The position numbers were made by a program, and so were the translations under genes. From Clostridium pasteurianum BC1 (GTDB taxonomy: Bacteria; Bacillota; Clostridia; Clostridiales; Clostridiaceae): a stretch of DNA of 64,000 nt. The stretch lies in assembly GCF_000389635.1 (NCBI RefSeq), contig NC_021182.1:4629925-4693924 (forward strand). The letters are read 5' to 3'. This document shows positions 46,462 through 54,533 of this stretch, piece after piece; positions within the stretch are counted from its first letter, which is position 1, and each line of letters opens with the position of its first letter. A model generated the notes under the pieces. The model did not search any database and was not told where the DNA came from. It worked only from the letters and a program-made list of their open reading frames with translations.

Positions 46462-47508
46462 ATGAGAAAATCACTAAGTATAATTTTTCAAGTTGCTGCT
46501 GTATTTATAGGTACAATTGTAGGTGCAGGGCTTGCTTCTGGACAAGAAATAACTCAATTTTTTACTACCTTTGGGTATAAAAGTTTCTTCGGCCTTATAA
46601 TTTGTATGCTTATGTATATACTATGTAGTTTTATGATTATAGATCTCAGTACAAAATATAAGTTAAATTCATATAAAGATTTAATAGTATTAGTTAGTTC
46701 GGGATTCTTAGGAAAAATAACCGATATATTAACAAGTTTTTTCATGGTAAGTGGTGCCGCTATAATTCTGGCAGGCAGTGGGGCTCTATTGCATCAATAC
46801 TTTGGAGTATCCAAATGGATAGGTATACTAATAATGTCAATTATAGCTTTAATGGTACTTTTCAGAAATACTAAGGGTCTAGTGGAAATAAATTCTTTTA
46901 TTGTTCCATCATTACTTATAGTAATAACTACTATTTTTTTATTGTACATGCTATTTTCAGGACATGCTGCTAACATAAATCATGTAAAGACTATTTCTCA
47001 TAATAAAAACTATTGGTTTCTATCTTCATTAATATACGCTAGCTTTAATATATTATCCTTTAGCGGAGTACTAGTTCCCTTTAGCCATGACATTAAAAAC
47101 AAAAAATATTTAATAATTGGCACTGCACTTGGAGCTTTAGGCTTAACTGTCCTTTCCTTAATGATAAATTTTATGCTGCTGACAAATATACCTTATATAT
47201 ATGATTACGATATTCCCTTGTTATATATAGTCAGCCGATTTGGAAAAATAATTCAAGTAGTCCTTCTTGGTATTATATGGCTTGAAATGTTTTCTACTGA
47301 AGTATCAGATATATACAGTGTATCTAAAACTTTAGAGCAATCCTTTAAAATATCCTACAATAAAGCCGTTATATGTATATTGATCTTATCAATTCCTATT
47401 TCTCAAATAGGCTTTAAAAAACTTATAAATTTTTTATATCCAGCCTTTGGAGTTATAAGTTTTATATTTTTAATACAGTGCATTATATTTTATAGAAAAA
47501 ATCATTGA
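46462..47508 (+). CDS. YkvI-family membrane transporter
   Basis: 348 aa with about ten membrane helices. The N-terminal FIGTIVGAGLASGQEITQFF is typical of the YkvI family, related to the sodium:solute/amino-acid (APC) superfamily. Substrate unknown. GGAGG lies 7 bases before the ATG. Confidence 0.85.
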   Translation: MRKSLSIIFQVAAVFIGTIVGAGLASGQEITQFFTTFGYKSFFGLIICMLMYILCSFMIIDLSTKYKLNSYKDLIVLVSSGFLGKITDILTSFFMVSGAAIILAGSGALLHQYFGVSKWIGILIMSIIALMVLFRNTKGLVEINSFIVPSLLIVITTIFLLYMLFSGHAANINHVKTISHNKNYWFLSSLIYASFNILSFSGVLVPFSHDIKNKKYLIIGTALGALGLTVLSLMINFMLLTNIPYIYDYDIPLLYIVSRFGKIIQVVLLGIIWLEMFSTEVSDIYSVSKTLEQSFKISYNKAVICILILSIPISQIGFKKLINFLYPAFGVISFIFLIQCIIFYRKNH

Positions 47509-47578
47509 GTTTTTGTAATTACACTGCAAAAATTATATAATGAGCTTATAACTAATCAGTAATTTAAGAGGTGTATTT

Positions 47579-48478
47579 ATGTTGGAAATACTAGAAAACT
47601 GTAAGCTTTGTCCTAGAAATTGTGGTGTAAATAGATTAAAAAATGAAATTGGTTTCTGTAGATCTGGTAGAGACATTAAAATAGCTAGAGTTTCTCTTCA
47701 CGCCTGGGAGGAACCCTGCATTTCTGGAACAAGAGGATCTGGAACTGTCTTTTTTTCTAATTGTAATCTAAATTGTGTATTTTGCCAAAATCATGAAATA
47801 AGTCAGCAAAATATAGGAAAAAATATTTCTGTAGAGAGACTAAGTGAAATATTTATAGAGCAACAAAAGAGAGGTGCCAATAATATTAACCTAGTCACTC
47901 CAACTCATTATGTTCCTCAAATTATAGAAGCTATTAAAATATCAAAAAAATCTGGTCTTCACATACCAATTTTATATAATAGCAATGGTTATGAAAATGT
48001 AGAAACAATAAAATTACTAGAGGGATATATAGATATTTATTTACCTGATTTTAAATATATGAATGACAAATATGCATTAAAATATTCAAAGGTAAAAAAT
48101 TATTTCAAATTTGCATCAAAGGCCATAGAAGAGATGATTAGACAATGTCCTGAGCCATCATTTAATAAAGAAGGTCTAATTACAAAAGGAGTTATTATAC
48201 GACATCTAATGCTGCCAGGATTGCTTTTTGATTCAAAAAAAATAATAGACTATATACATAGCACCTTTGATGATTCTGTTTATATTAGCATTATGAATCA
48301 ATACACACCTATGTTTAATTCCAAAAACTACCCTGAAATTAATAGGCCTTTAAACAAAAAACACTATGACAGCCTTATAGATTATAGCTTGAACTTAGGA
48401 ATTAAAAATGGCTTCATACAAGAAGATGGAACAGTGAAAGAAAGCTTTGTGCCTCACTTTGATTTAAGCGGAGTTTGA
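47579..48478 (+). CDS. pflX: PflX-like radical SAM protein (COG1313)
   Basis: 299 aa. Two N-terminal Cys motifs (CKLCPRNCGVNR, GFCRSG) and the radical SAM cluster CNLNCVFCQNHEIS, followed by GANNINLVTPTHY and YLPDFKYMND. These proteins resemble the activator of pyruvate formate-lyase, but the substrate of this branch is not known. AGAGGTG lies before the ATG at good distance. Confidence 0.87.
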   Translation: MLEILENCKLCPRNCGVNRLKNEIGFCRSGRDIKIARVSLHAWEEPCISGTRGSGTVFFSNCNLNCVFCQNHEISQQNIGKNISVERLSEIFIEQQKRGANNINLVTPTHYVPQIIEAIKISKKSGLHIPILYNSNGYENVETIKLLEGYIDIYLPDFKYMNDKYALKYSKVKNYFKFASKAIEEMIRQCPEPSFNKEGLITKGVIIRHLMLPGLLFDSKKIIDYIHSTFDDSVYISIMNQYTPMFNSKNYPEINRPLNKKHYDSLIDYSLNLGIKNGFIQEDGTVKESFVPHFDLSGV

Positions 48479-48518
48479 AAAAATCGTTACAGTAAATAAT
48501 ACCTATAATAGTTTTTTG

Positions 48519-48556
48519 GAATGTACATAGATTTGTGTAAATCAAATCTATGTACG
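48519..48556 (+). terminator. Terminator of the PflX-like gene
   Basis: GTACATAGATTTG/CAAATCTATGTAC, perfect 13-bp stem with 7-base loop, followed by GTCCCTTTTA. Confidence 0.7.
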
Positions 48557-48577
48557 TCCCTTTTATGTATATATAGC

Positions 48578-48606
48578 TGGTGAAAAACCCAAAGATTTCC
48601 CACCAG
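48578..48606 (-). terminator. Hairpin behind the H-NOX chemoreceptor gene
   Basis: GCTGGTG/CACCAGC stem on the minus strand with a 15-base loop containing GGGTTTTT. No T-tract follows, so this is a weak terminator or an RNA 3'-end hairpin. Confidence 0.5.
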
Positions 48607-48624
48607 CGAAAGGTTACTGAGTTT

Positions 48625-50424
48625 TTACACTTTATATTTCTTAAGTTCCATTTCAAAACTTTCTACGAGACTTTTAAATTGACCTACCTTATCCGTTAAA
48701 TACTTAATTTGATTAGTATAATTACTTACGTTAGCACTTACTTCTTCTGAAGAAGCAGAATTTTCTTCAGCTATAGCCGCAAGCGACTCTATGTTATTAT
48801 ATATACTTGCTATTGAATCAGCCTCAACATTTAACCTTTCTGCAGCTTTTATCATAGATTCTGAAACATTCTTAGCAGATACTTTTGCTCCATAACTTAG
48901 ATTTCTTACATTTTGCAATGAATCTATTCCATCTTCAAGCACACTATATTGGGTTCCTATATTCTCAATAAGCCCCTCAATATCCCCAACAAAATGTTCC
49001 AGGCTATTATTTATTTCTTCTACAGCATTTCTTGTTTCTTCTGCTAATTTTCTTACCTCTTCTGCTACTACATTAAACCCTTTTCCTGCTTCCCCTGCAC
49101 GTGCTGCTTCAATTGAAGCATTTAAAGCCAATAAGTTAATCTGCTCTGATATTTCTGAAACTATAGAAATAATTCCTCTGATATTTTTAGCTTCTCCGCT
49201 TAATTTAGTTCCTTTATCCTTAACTTCTTTAAATTTAGTAAGACTATTCATTATATTTTTACCAGTATCATCTACACTTTCATAACTATTATCAATTTTA
49301 TTAATGGCATTTTCAAGTTTTTCTTTATTCTCATTTTCATCTCTTACTACATCTTTTAAGGATTCTATGTTTTCATTCAAAATAGTAGCACAATTTTGTG
49401 TGTTATTTGCTTGATCTACAGCCCCACTTGCCAATTGCTCTACAATGTTAGATATCTCATTTGAAGTATTACTCATAAAATCCGAAATATTATTTATATT
49501 TTTCACAAAAGTATTCATTTCATCTGTTATACCCTTAATTCCAACAAAATCTTTACATATAATTTTTTCATGATTTATTATTAAATTATGAAATTCTTCA
49601 AAAAAATCTGAAGTTTTTATACTGCTATCTATAACAAAATTATGATTGCTTATTTTTTGTAACTGTTGCTTTATAAAATTCTTAGGTCTAAGTAAAAGTT
49701 TTGTACCTACAAATGAAGATAAGGCTGCAATAATTGCAGCAACAGTAATTTTTACAATATTGCTTGTCCCAAATAGAGGAATAAACAATACTATAGAAAC
49801 TATAAATGTAAATATAGCTGCCTTAACTTCAATACTCTTTATAAATCCTAAGGATAATAATTTATTAAATCTAAATACTTTTACATAATGTATATCCTTT
49901 TCAAAATTAATCTTTAGTTTTGCGCAGCTATCTGTTCTTTGAACTTCATCTATAGTTATATTTTCTTTAAAAAATTCTGCACTACCATTAAGTAGTCCAT
50001 ATAAATAATCAAACATTCCCCTTTTGGATTCATAAGTGAATATGGCTTCTCTGGCAGCTGTGGGTTCAATAGATACAATTGGTGGTTTTGCTCCTGGAAA
50101 TCTTTGAGTCATCACTACATGAATATCAAAAAGTGATCTTAAAAATGAATATAAATTGTCATGCTGAAAAAATGAAGGAAAATCATTAAAAAATGATATT
50201 ACATTATCTCTACCTATTTTTCCCCAGAGATTTTTAACATCAGTATTAGTCTTTTTAGAAATATGTATTATTAAATTATTTACCTGATCATCATTAACGT
50301 TTTCAAGTGGTGAAAATATTTTTTCACTGCCAAAGCCTGCTTGGTTCATGGCCTCATTAATTATAGAATCACCATAAAGTTTTCTACAAGTCCTTACCCA
50401 AGTCGCAACTACAGTTCCCTTCAT
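48625..50424 (-). CDS. H-NOX heme gas sensor fused to methyl-accepting chemotaxis domain
   Basis: 599 aa. Residues 1-180: H-NOX domain with proximal heme ligand H102, heme-propionate motif Y131-S133-R135 and P115. The distal pocket residues W9, N74 and Y140 are all present, the set that lets H-NOX from Thermoanaerobacter tengcongensis bind O2. Two membrane helices (about 200-250), then a coiled-coil MCP domain (about 290-599) with the tip [22 protein letters not shown]. Predicted to signal O2 or NO to CheA. Start: the ATG at 50424 gives exactly the residue numbers of the crystallised homologue; another ATG at 50427 has a shorter distance to the AGGAG. Third gene of an operon. Confidence 0.93.
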   Translation of the reverse strand: MKGTVVATWVRTCRKLYGDSIINEAMNQAGFGSEKIFSPLENVNDDQVNNLIIHISKKTNTDVKNLWGKIGRDNVISFFNDFPSFFQHDNLYSFLRSLFDIHVVMTQRFPGAKPPIVSIEPTAAREAIFTYESKRGMFDYLYGLLNGSAEFFKENITIDEVQRTDSCAKLKINFEKDIHYVKVFRFNKLLSLGFIKSIEVKAAIFTFIVSIVLFIPLFGTSNIVKITVAAIIAALSSFVGTKLLLRPKNFIKQQLQKISNHNFVIDSSIKTSDFFEEFHNLIINHEKIICKDFVGIKGITDEMNTFVKNINNISDFMSNTSNEISNIVEQLASGAVDQANNTQNCATILNENIESLKDVVRDENENKEKLENAINKIDNSYESVDDTGKNIMNSLTKFKEVKDKGTKLSGEAKNIRGIISIVSEISEQINLLALNASIEAARAGEAGKGFNVVAEEVRKLAEETRNAVEEINNSLEHFVGDIEGLIENIGTQYSVLEDGIDSLQNVRNLSYGAKVSAKNVSESMIKAAERLNVEADSIASIYNNIESLAAIAEENSASSEEVSANVSNYTNQIKYLTDKVGQFKSLVESFEMELKKYKV

Positions 50425-50443
50425 CATTCTCAACTCCTAATAT

Positions 50444-51130
50444 TTATAATATAATTTCCAACTTATCAAGTTTCGCTAATGGCTTTATTTCCCTTACATA
50501 TGCAGTTTGTGTTTTAACACCACTTCCACTGTTACTAACAAGTAACACCTTGTTACTATCTAGTTTTTTAATCTGTCTTATTATTACTTGATCATCATAT
50601 TCCAGTAAACATAATGAATTATTTTCTATTTCATGAATTGTATGAGCAAAGGCAATATCTCCCTTTGCAACTCTAAAACCAATCATATCGTCATTTTGTA
50701 TTTCTACAAAAAATACCTTATCTTGAGCATATCCTTCTATCTTATTTGCAATTATAGGAAGCTTTTTTGATGAAACAACTGTTTTCAAATCAGTCTTATA
50801 TACAGGAACATTCTTTAATATAGATCCTAATGCATCATCCCACACAGCATTAACTTCTTGCTTTCTCCTGTCAGATTTTATAGATATTTTATCTCTAGAT
50901 ACATTAGTTTCTTTAGTTTCTTTTTGCTCATCTGCATACATATTGATGTCATCTAAGTCTTTGCCGAAGACCTTTGAAATTCTTTTAATAATAGCTTCAT
51001 TGGCAACCTTTCTGCCAGTTTCAAGTTCATTTACAAACCCTTCCGAAACTCCTAGTTTTTTCCCCAAAGTTTTCTGCGTTAATCCATTTTTAGTTCTTAA
51101 AGCCTTAATTTTTTCTCCAATTCTAGTCAT
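50444..51130 (-). CDS. XRE-family regulator with degenerate S24 (LexA/CI-like) domain
   Basis: 228 aa. An N-terminal helix-turn-helix (RIGEKIKALRTKNGLTQKTL, VSEGFVNELETGRK), a charged linker, and a C-terminal domain (about 125-228) with the peptidase S24 fold. Where LexA has GDSM the sequence has NDDM, and where it has the catalytic Lys it has IIRQIKK, so the Ser-Lys dyad is lost and no self-cleavage is expected. It probably acts as a dimerisation or ligand-sensing domain. The ATG at 51130 has GGTGAGT ahead. 12 bases behind the DUF3783 gene and 19 bases before the H-NOX gene. Confidence 0.85.
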   Translation of the reverse strand: MTRIGEKIKALRTKNGLTQKTLGKKLGVSEGFVNELETGRKVANEAIIKRISKVFGKDLDDINMYADEQKETKETNVSRDKISIKSDRRKQEVNAVWDDALGSILKNVPVYKTDLKTVVSSKKLPIIANKIEGYAQDKVFFVEIQNDDMIGFRVAKGDIAFAHTIHEIENNSLCLLEYDDQVIIRQIKKLDSNKVLLVSNSGSGVKTQTAYVREIKPLAKLDKLEIIL

Positions 51131-51142
51131 ACTCACCAACCC

Positions 51143-51523
51143 TTATTTCTTTCGTCTTTCTGCCCATTTTCGTTCCTCTACCAAGTGTTCTAAAAGATCA
51201 TCAAAAGTCCACTTAATAGATGTTGGGGTTACCACTGCGAATATGGTTTTTCTATCTACGCTGTTTCTAAATACCTTTATAGTTTTTTCAAGCTCTTCAT
51301 CATCCAAATTATTAAATAAAACTACTTTTTCATTACTGACAATTCCATGTGCTACTGGTAAAATTAAACCCTGTATAATACTTTCTATCTTCATCTTACC
51401 CATATGTCTATCAATTACTTTGAATTTCACAAGCTTATTACTTAATACCAATTCACCTATATTCACAATTTCCTCTTGATTAAAGCCATATATTAAAATC
51501 AATTTATCATTATTAAGTGTCAT
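51143..51523 (-). CDS. DUF3783-family protein
   Basis: 126 aa. LIYGFNQEEIVNIGELVLSN, KVIDRHMGKMKIESIIQG, KVVLFNNLDDEELEKTI and the C-terminal IKWTFDDLLEHLVEER match DUF3783, a small soluble clostridial family without known function. First gene of the operon with the XRE/S24 regulator and the H-NOX chemoreceptor. Confidence 0.82.
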   Translation of the reverse strand: MTLNNDKLILIYGFNQEEIVNIGELVLSNKLVKFKVIDRHMGKMKIESIIQGLILPVAHGIVSNEKVVLFNNLDDEELEKTIKVFRNSVDRKTIFAVVTPTSIKWTFDDLLEHLVEERKWAERRKK

Positions 51524-51603
51524 AAACCTCTGCTACTTAAAATATAGACAAATGTGTCCATATTAAGATTTTTCCTTTTTCAACGTGTCCGATTTTGCAT
51601 AAG

Positions 51604-51726
51604 CTACTTTCGTTTGATATGACACTCTAAAGGCGTAAATTCCCCAAATAGCCTTGGGTACATACCTATAAATTCTTTAAAGTGATTATTTACAGGTTCG
51701 TAGCATTCCCTTCCTTTCTTTTTTTA
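51604..51726 (-). pseudogene. Possible coding remnant, C-terminal about 37 codons
   Basis: One minus-strand frame reads YEPVNNHFKEFIGMYPRLFG then EFTPLECHIKRK and a TAG stop. The composition looks like real protein, but there is no start codon: an in-frame TAA stands 5 codons ahead, and the ATG behind AAGGAAGGG (about 51714) is in another frame. It may be the 3' end of a gene disrupted by a frameshift. Family not recognised. Confidence 0.35.
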
Positions 51727-51953
51727 TTTATCAAAATTATAAATCTTTATTTTTCACATCTACCAACAAGCACCATCAAGATACTACTCTATAGTTATTG
51801 CAACCCTTTCGCTTTGCAAATGGTTATTTTTCGCCTGTTTCGTAACCTTTTCCGATGAAAAGATAGAAGTAATTTATAGTCGCCATGGACTTTTTGCATA
51901 CATTTGTTCATAATTGTCTATGCTTTTAGTAACTAAAGCTTTCCTCTTCTCTA
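51727..51953. other. Gene-free region upstream of the DUF3783 operon
   Basis: Between the coding remnant and the ppiB terminator. A minus-strand frame (GAA AAG GTT ACG ... TAG, about 22 codons, near 51800-51870) looks weakly coding but has no start. No riboswitch consensus was recognised. Confidence 0.35.
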
Positions 51954-52010
51954 AAACAATAGATATTTCTTTCAAAGTCTTATGAAATACTTTGAAAGAA
52001 ATATCTATAC
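51954..52010 (-). terminator. Terminator of ppiB
   Basis: Perfect 20-bp stem (ATAGATATTTCTTTCAAAGT and complement) with 10-base loop, followed on the minus strand by TGTTTTAG. Confidence 0.85.
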
Positions 52011-52013
52011 GTT

Positions 52014-52529
52014 CTAAATTTTTTCCGGTTCATCATATTCTTTTTCGAGAGTATCTACTGTTACTTCTTGCATTATAATATCTTCTAGTGGCTTATCTCT
52101 GTAATCAGTTTTTGCATCCGCTATTTTTTTAGCTATATCTAAGCCCTCAATTACCTTTCCAAAGCCAGCATATTGTCTATCCAAATGAGGGGAATCTCCT
52201 ACCATTATAAAAAATTGACTTCCTGCTGAATCAGGTGACATGGACCTTGCCATAGACAATACCCCTTCAACATGCTTTATATCATTTTTAAATCCATTAA
52301 TTTCAAATTCACCCTTAATAGAATATCCAGGATTACCTGTGCCGGTTCCATTTGGACATCCTCCTTGTATTACAAAGCCTGGTATTACTCTATGAAAGAT
52401 TAATCCATTGTAAAAACCCTTTTTAATAAGACTTATAAAATTATTTACTGTATTTGGTGCTAAATCTGGATATAATTCTGCTTTTATTATATCTCCATTT
52501 GATATCTTGATGGTAACTATAGGATTCAT
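52014..52529 (-). CDS. ppiB: Cyclophilin-type peptidyl-prolyl isomerase
   Basis: 171 aa, single cyclophilin domain, no signal peptide, so cytoplasmic. Active-site residues in FHRVIPGFVIQGG and SAGSQFFIM, plus LDRQYAGFGKVIEG. Assists folding by proline isomerisation. GGAGGG before the ATG. Monocistronic. Confidence 0.94.
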   Translation of the reverse strand: MNPIVTIKISNGDIIKAELYPDLAPNTVNNFISLIKKGFYNGLIFHRVIPGFVIQGGCPNGTGTGNPGYSIKGEFEINGFKNDIKHVEGVLSMARSMSPDSAGSQFFIMVGDSPHLDRQYAGFGKVIEGLDIAKKIADAKTDYRDKPLEDIIMQEVTVDTLEKEYDEPEKI

Positions 52530-52579
52530 ATTTATCCCTCCATTATTTTCTCTAATTTTATAACATTTATATTATGCAC

Positions 52580-52790
52580 ATTCAAATAAATAACTAGTCA
52601 GTATACTAGTCTATTTTGAATCCTACTGCGTCAACAGAGCCCTCAGATAGCTCACTATCTTGGTCACCTGTTTCCTTGTATGATCATATATTTCGCATCT
52701 TTGACTTACTATTTATTTTCATATGCCTTATTCATAATTATTATACACTAAAATTAATAAAAAAATAAGAAGGGGCTGTCTCAAAAGGAA
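52580..52790. other. Intergenic region with mobile-element-like fragments
   Basis: Contains CTAGT-6-ACTAG, AGATAG-4-CTATCT, a minus-strand frame with coding look but no start (about 24 codons near 52622-52695), and AGGGGCTGTCTCAAAA (52771-52786), which resembles the outer end of IS1182/IS4-type insertion sequences. No transposase frame remains. Best viewed as scar sequence. Confidence 0.35.
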
Positions 52791-52861
52791 CAAATATTCA
52801 TTAAATTTGAGAATGGCCTATTTGTTTATTAAAAATCAAATTTTAATAGTAGAATAGTTAA

Positions 52862-52903
52862 AAAACTGTTTCACAATACATATCTATGCATTGTGAAACA
52901 GTT
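52862..52903 (-). terminator. Terminator of the glutamate racemase gene
   Basis: AACTGTTTCACAAT/ATTGTGAAACAGTT stem; on the minus strand it is followed by TTTT. Confidence 0.82.
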
Positions 52904-52987
52904 CCTTCTTATAAAAATTTTATTGGGAAATAATTTTTTACCTTTATTTTACAGTAAATTCCAAATCTTTAACTAATTTATACAACT

Positions 52988-53752
52988 TTACATATTTAAA
53001 AGCTTTCTACTTAATTCAATTTTATCTTCAGAAGAATTTAATATTTCTACACTGCCTTTTTGACCACTTAAGTTTAATAAATTTAATGCCACAAGTTTTC
53101 TCTTTAACTGCTTAACAGTCCCCAAGCTTCCATCTATTATAGGAACATCTTGTGTAAGTTTTGATATTTCATTCTCAATAAAAGGATAATGTGTACATCC
53201 TAAAACAATAGCTGCTATTTCACTATTTATGTAAACAGATAATTTTTCCTTTAAATAATTTTCTAATTTATTTCCGCTTAAAACACCAGCTTCTATTAGC
53301 TCTACAAGTCCAGGACATGGCAGAAGCGTTATGTCAGCTTTATCATTATATTTCTTCAAGAGATTATTAAATTTTTTTTCCGCTAGGGTTACAGGTGTAG
53401 CCATAATTAACACCTTGCCTCTTCTTTTAATCTCTACAGCTGGTTTTAATGCTGGTTCTATACCTATAACAGGAATATTTGAATATCTTATTCTTAAGTC
53501 TTTAATTGCAGCACTTGTAGCTGTATTACATGCAACTACCAATGCTTTTATATTCTTTTCCATAAGAAAATCAGAAACTTGAAAACTCAATTGTCTCACT
53601 TCATTAACATTTTTAGTACCATATGGTGCATTTTTTGAATCACCATAATAGATAAAGTTCTCATTAGGCAGGAGCTTTATTGCTCTTTTTAATACACTAA
53701 TTCCACCAACACCAGAATCAAAAAAACCTATAGATTTACTCTGCATTTCCAC
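52988..53752 (-). CDS. murI: Glutamate racemase
   Basis: 254 aa. It makes D-glutamate for peptidoglycan. Motifs: IGFFDSGVGGISVLKRA, YYGDSKNAPYGTK, VACNTATSAA (catalytic Cys) and VLGCTHYPFIENE (second Cys). The start is a GTG with GAGGTG ahead; an ATG 6 bases later is an alternative. The gene precedes glutamine synthetase at some distance. Confidence 0.95.
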   Translation of the reverse strand: MEMQSKSIGFFDSGVGGISVLKRAIKLLPNENFIYYGDSKNAPYGTKNVNEVRQLSFQVSDFLMEKNIKALVVACNTATSAAIKDLRIRYSNIPVIGIEPALKPAVEIKRRGKVLIMATPVTLAEKKFNNLLKKYNDKADITLLPCPGLVELIEAGVLSGNKLENYLKEKLSVYINSEIAAIVLGCTHYPFIENEISKLTQDVPIIDGSLGTVKQLKRKLVALNLLNLSGQKGSVEILNSSEDKIELSRKLLNM

Positions 53753-54533
53753 TATATCACCTCAGTCAAGCATTTGAAAAGAAATGCCTTATACATATAT
53801 TCTAAATTCAATTTTATTATAACTCATACATATATTTTATTCTATAACCAATCTTACTACTTAGCAGCTCTATAACAAATAATATTTACTTAATAATCCA
53901 AGGCTATATGCCTTTATGTGAAACTTATATTAAGTTGTTATGAACATGAAAATTTTAATCTAACGATAGGTGAAATGATGCATTAATTTTGATTATTAAG
54001 TAAATATTAATAATGTGAATTTTACATAATCAAGCTATGATGTAGAAAACAAGCCATTTTACAATATATAAAGTGAAATTTGGTTATTTATAGTTAGCAG
54101 ATCTTATTTTGGGGTTAAATTTAGAGTATTGGCATCTAAATTTATCATAATTTCATTTTTCATTAACTTTAACTAAAAAATTTATAACTTATATTGTATA
54201 TCTTTAATAATTATATTATAATTAACAATATTACTGATATTTATTTCATAATATAATTTTACATTTTATTATTGTACATATGATAAATTTATTAAGGGAT
54301 ACTAATTTAGTCTATTTTATCTCTAAACTAATTTACCACTATAATTTTTGATATTTTTTAAGACATTTGAAAATAAATAGCTAGTAAGATATTAGATGTA
54401 TTTTCCATGACACAGAGAAACATATTCCGTTGAGGATATAATGGATTTCTATAGAAGCAATATTATTAAAATACACTGATACGCTGACTGATTATTTTTT
54501 TGAAGATGCCTAATAATGAAAGGGGATTTCATA
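53753..54533. other. Long gene-free region between murI and glnN
   Basis: 780 AT-rich bases without a supported ORF. Holds a 130-bp element with perfect 19-bp terminal inverted repeats (separate entry), a 9-bp hairpin at 54117-54145 (AAATTTAGA/TCTAAATTT) and the glnN leader. I did not recognise a glutamine riboswitch or ANTAR target. Confidence 0.5.
53880..54009. repeat. MITE-like element with 19-bp terminal inverted repeats
   Basis: TAATATTTACTTAATAATC at 53880-53898 and its perfect complement at 53991-54009, 92 bases apart, with no ORF between. Either a miniature mobile element or a long RNA hairpin. No obvious target-site duplication. Confidence 0.6.

Noticed and set aside
46363-46640. 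Repeated 16-mer upstream of and inside the YkvI-like gene
   Set aside because: Similarity ends after about 25 bases; likely chance in AT-rich sequence.
51727-51953. Possible riboswitch (c-di-GMP type) ahead of the chemoreceptor operon
   Set aside because: Strings such as GCAAAGCGAAAGGG caught the eye, but the conserved GEMM core and pairing could not be matched.
53753-54533. Glutamine riboswitch or ANTAR-target hairpins upstream of glnN
   Set aside because: No match to the glnA RNA core and no pair of hairpins with the conserved loop bases was found by eye.
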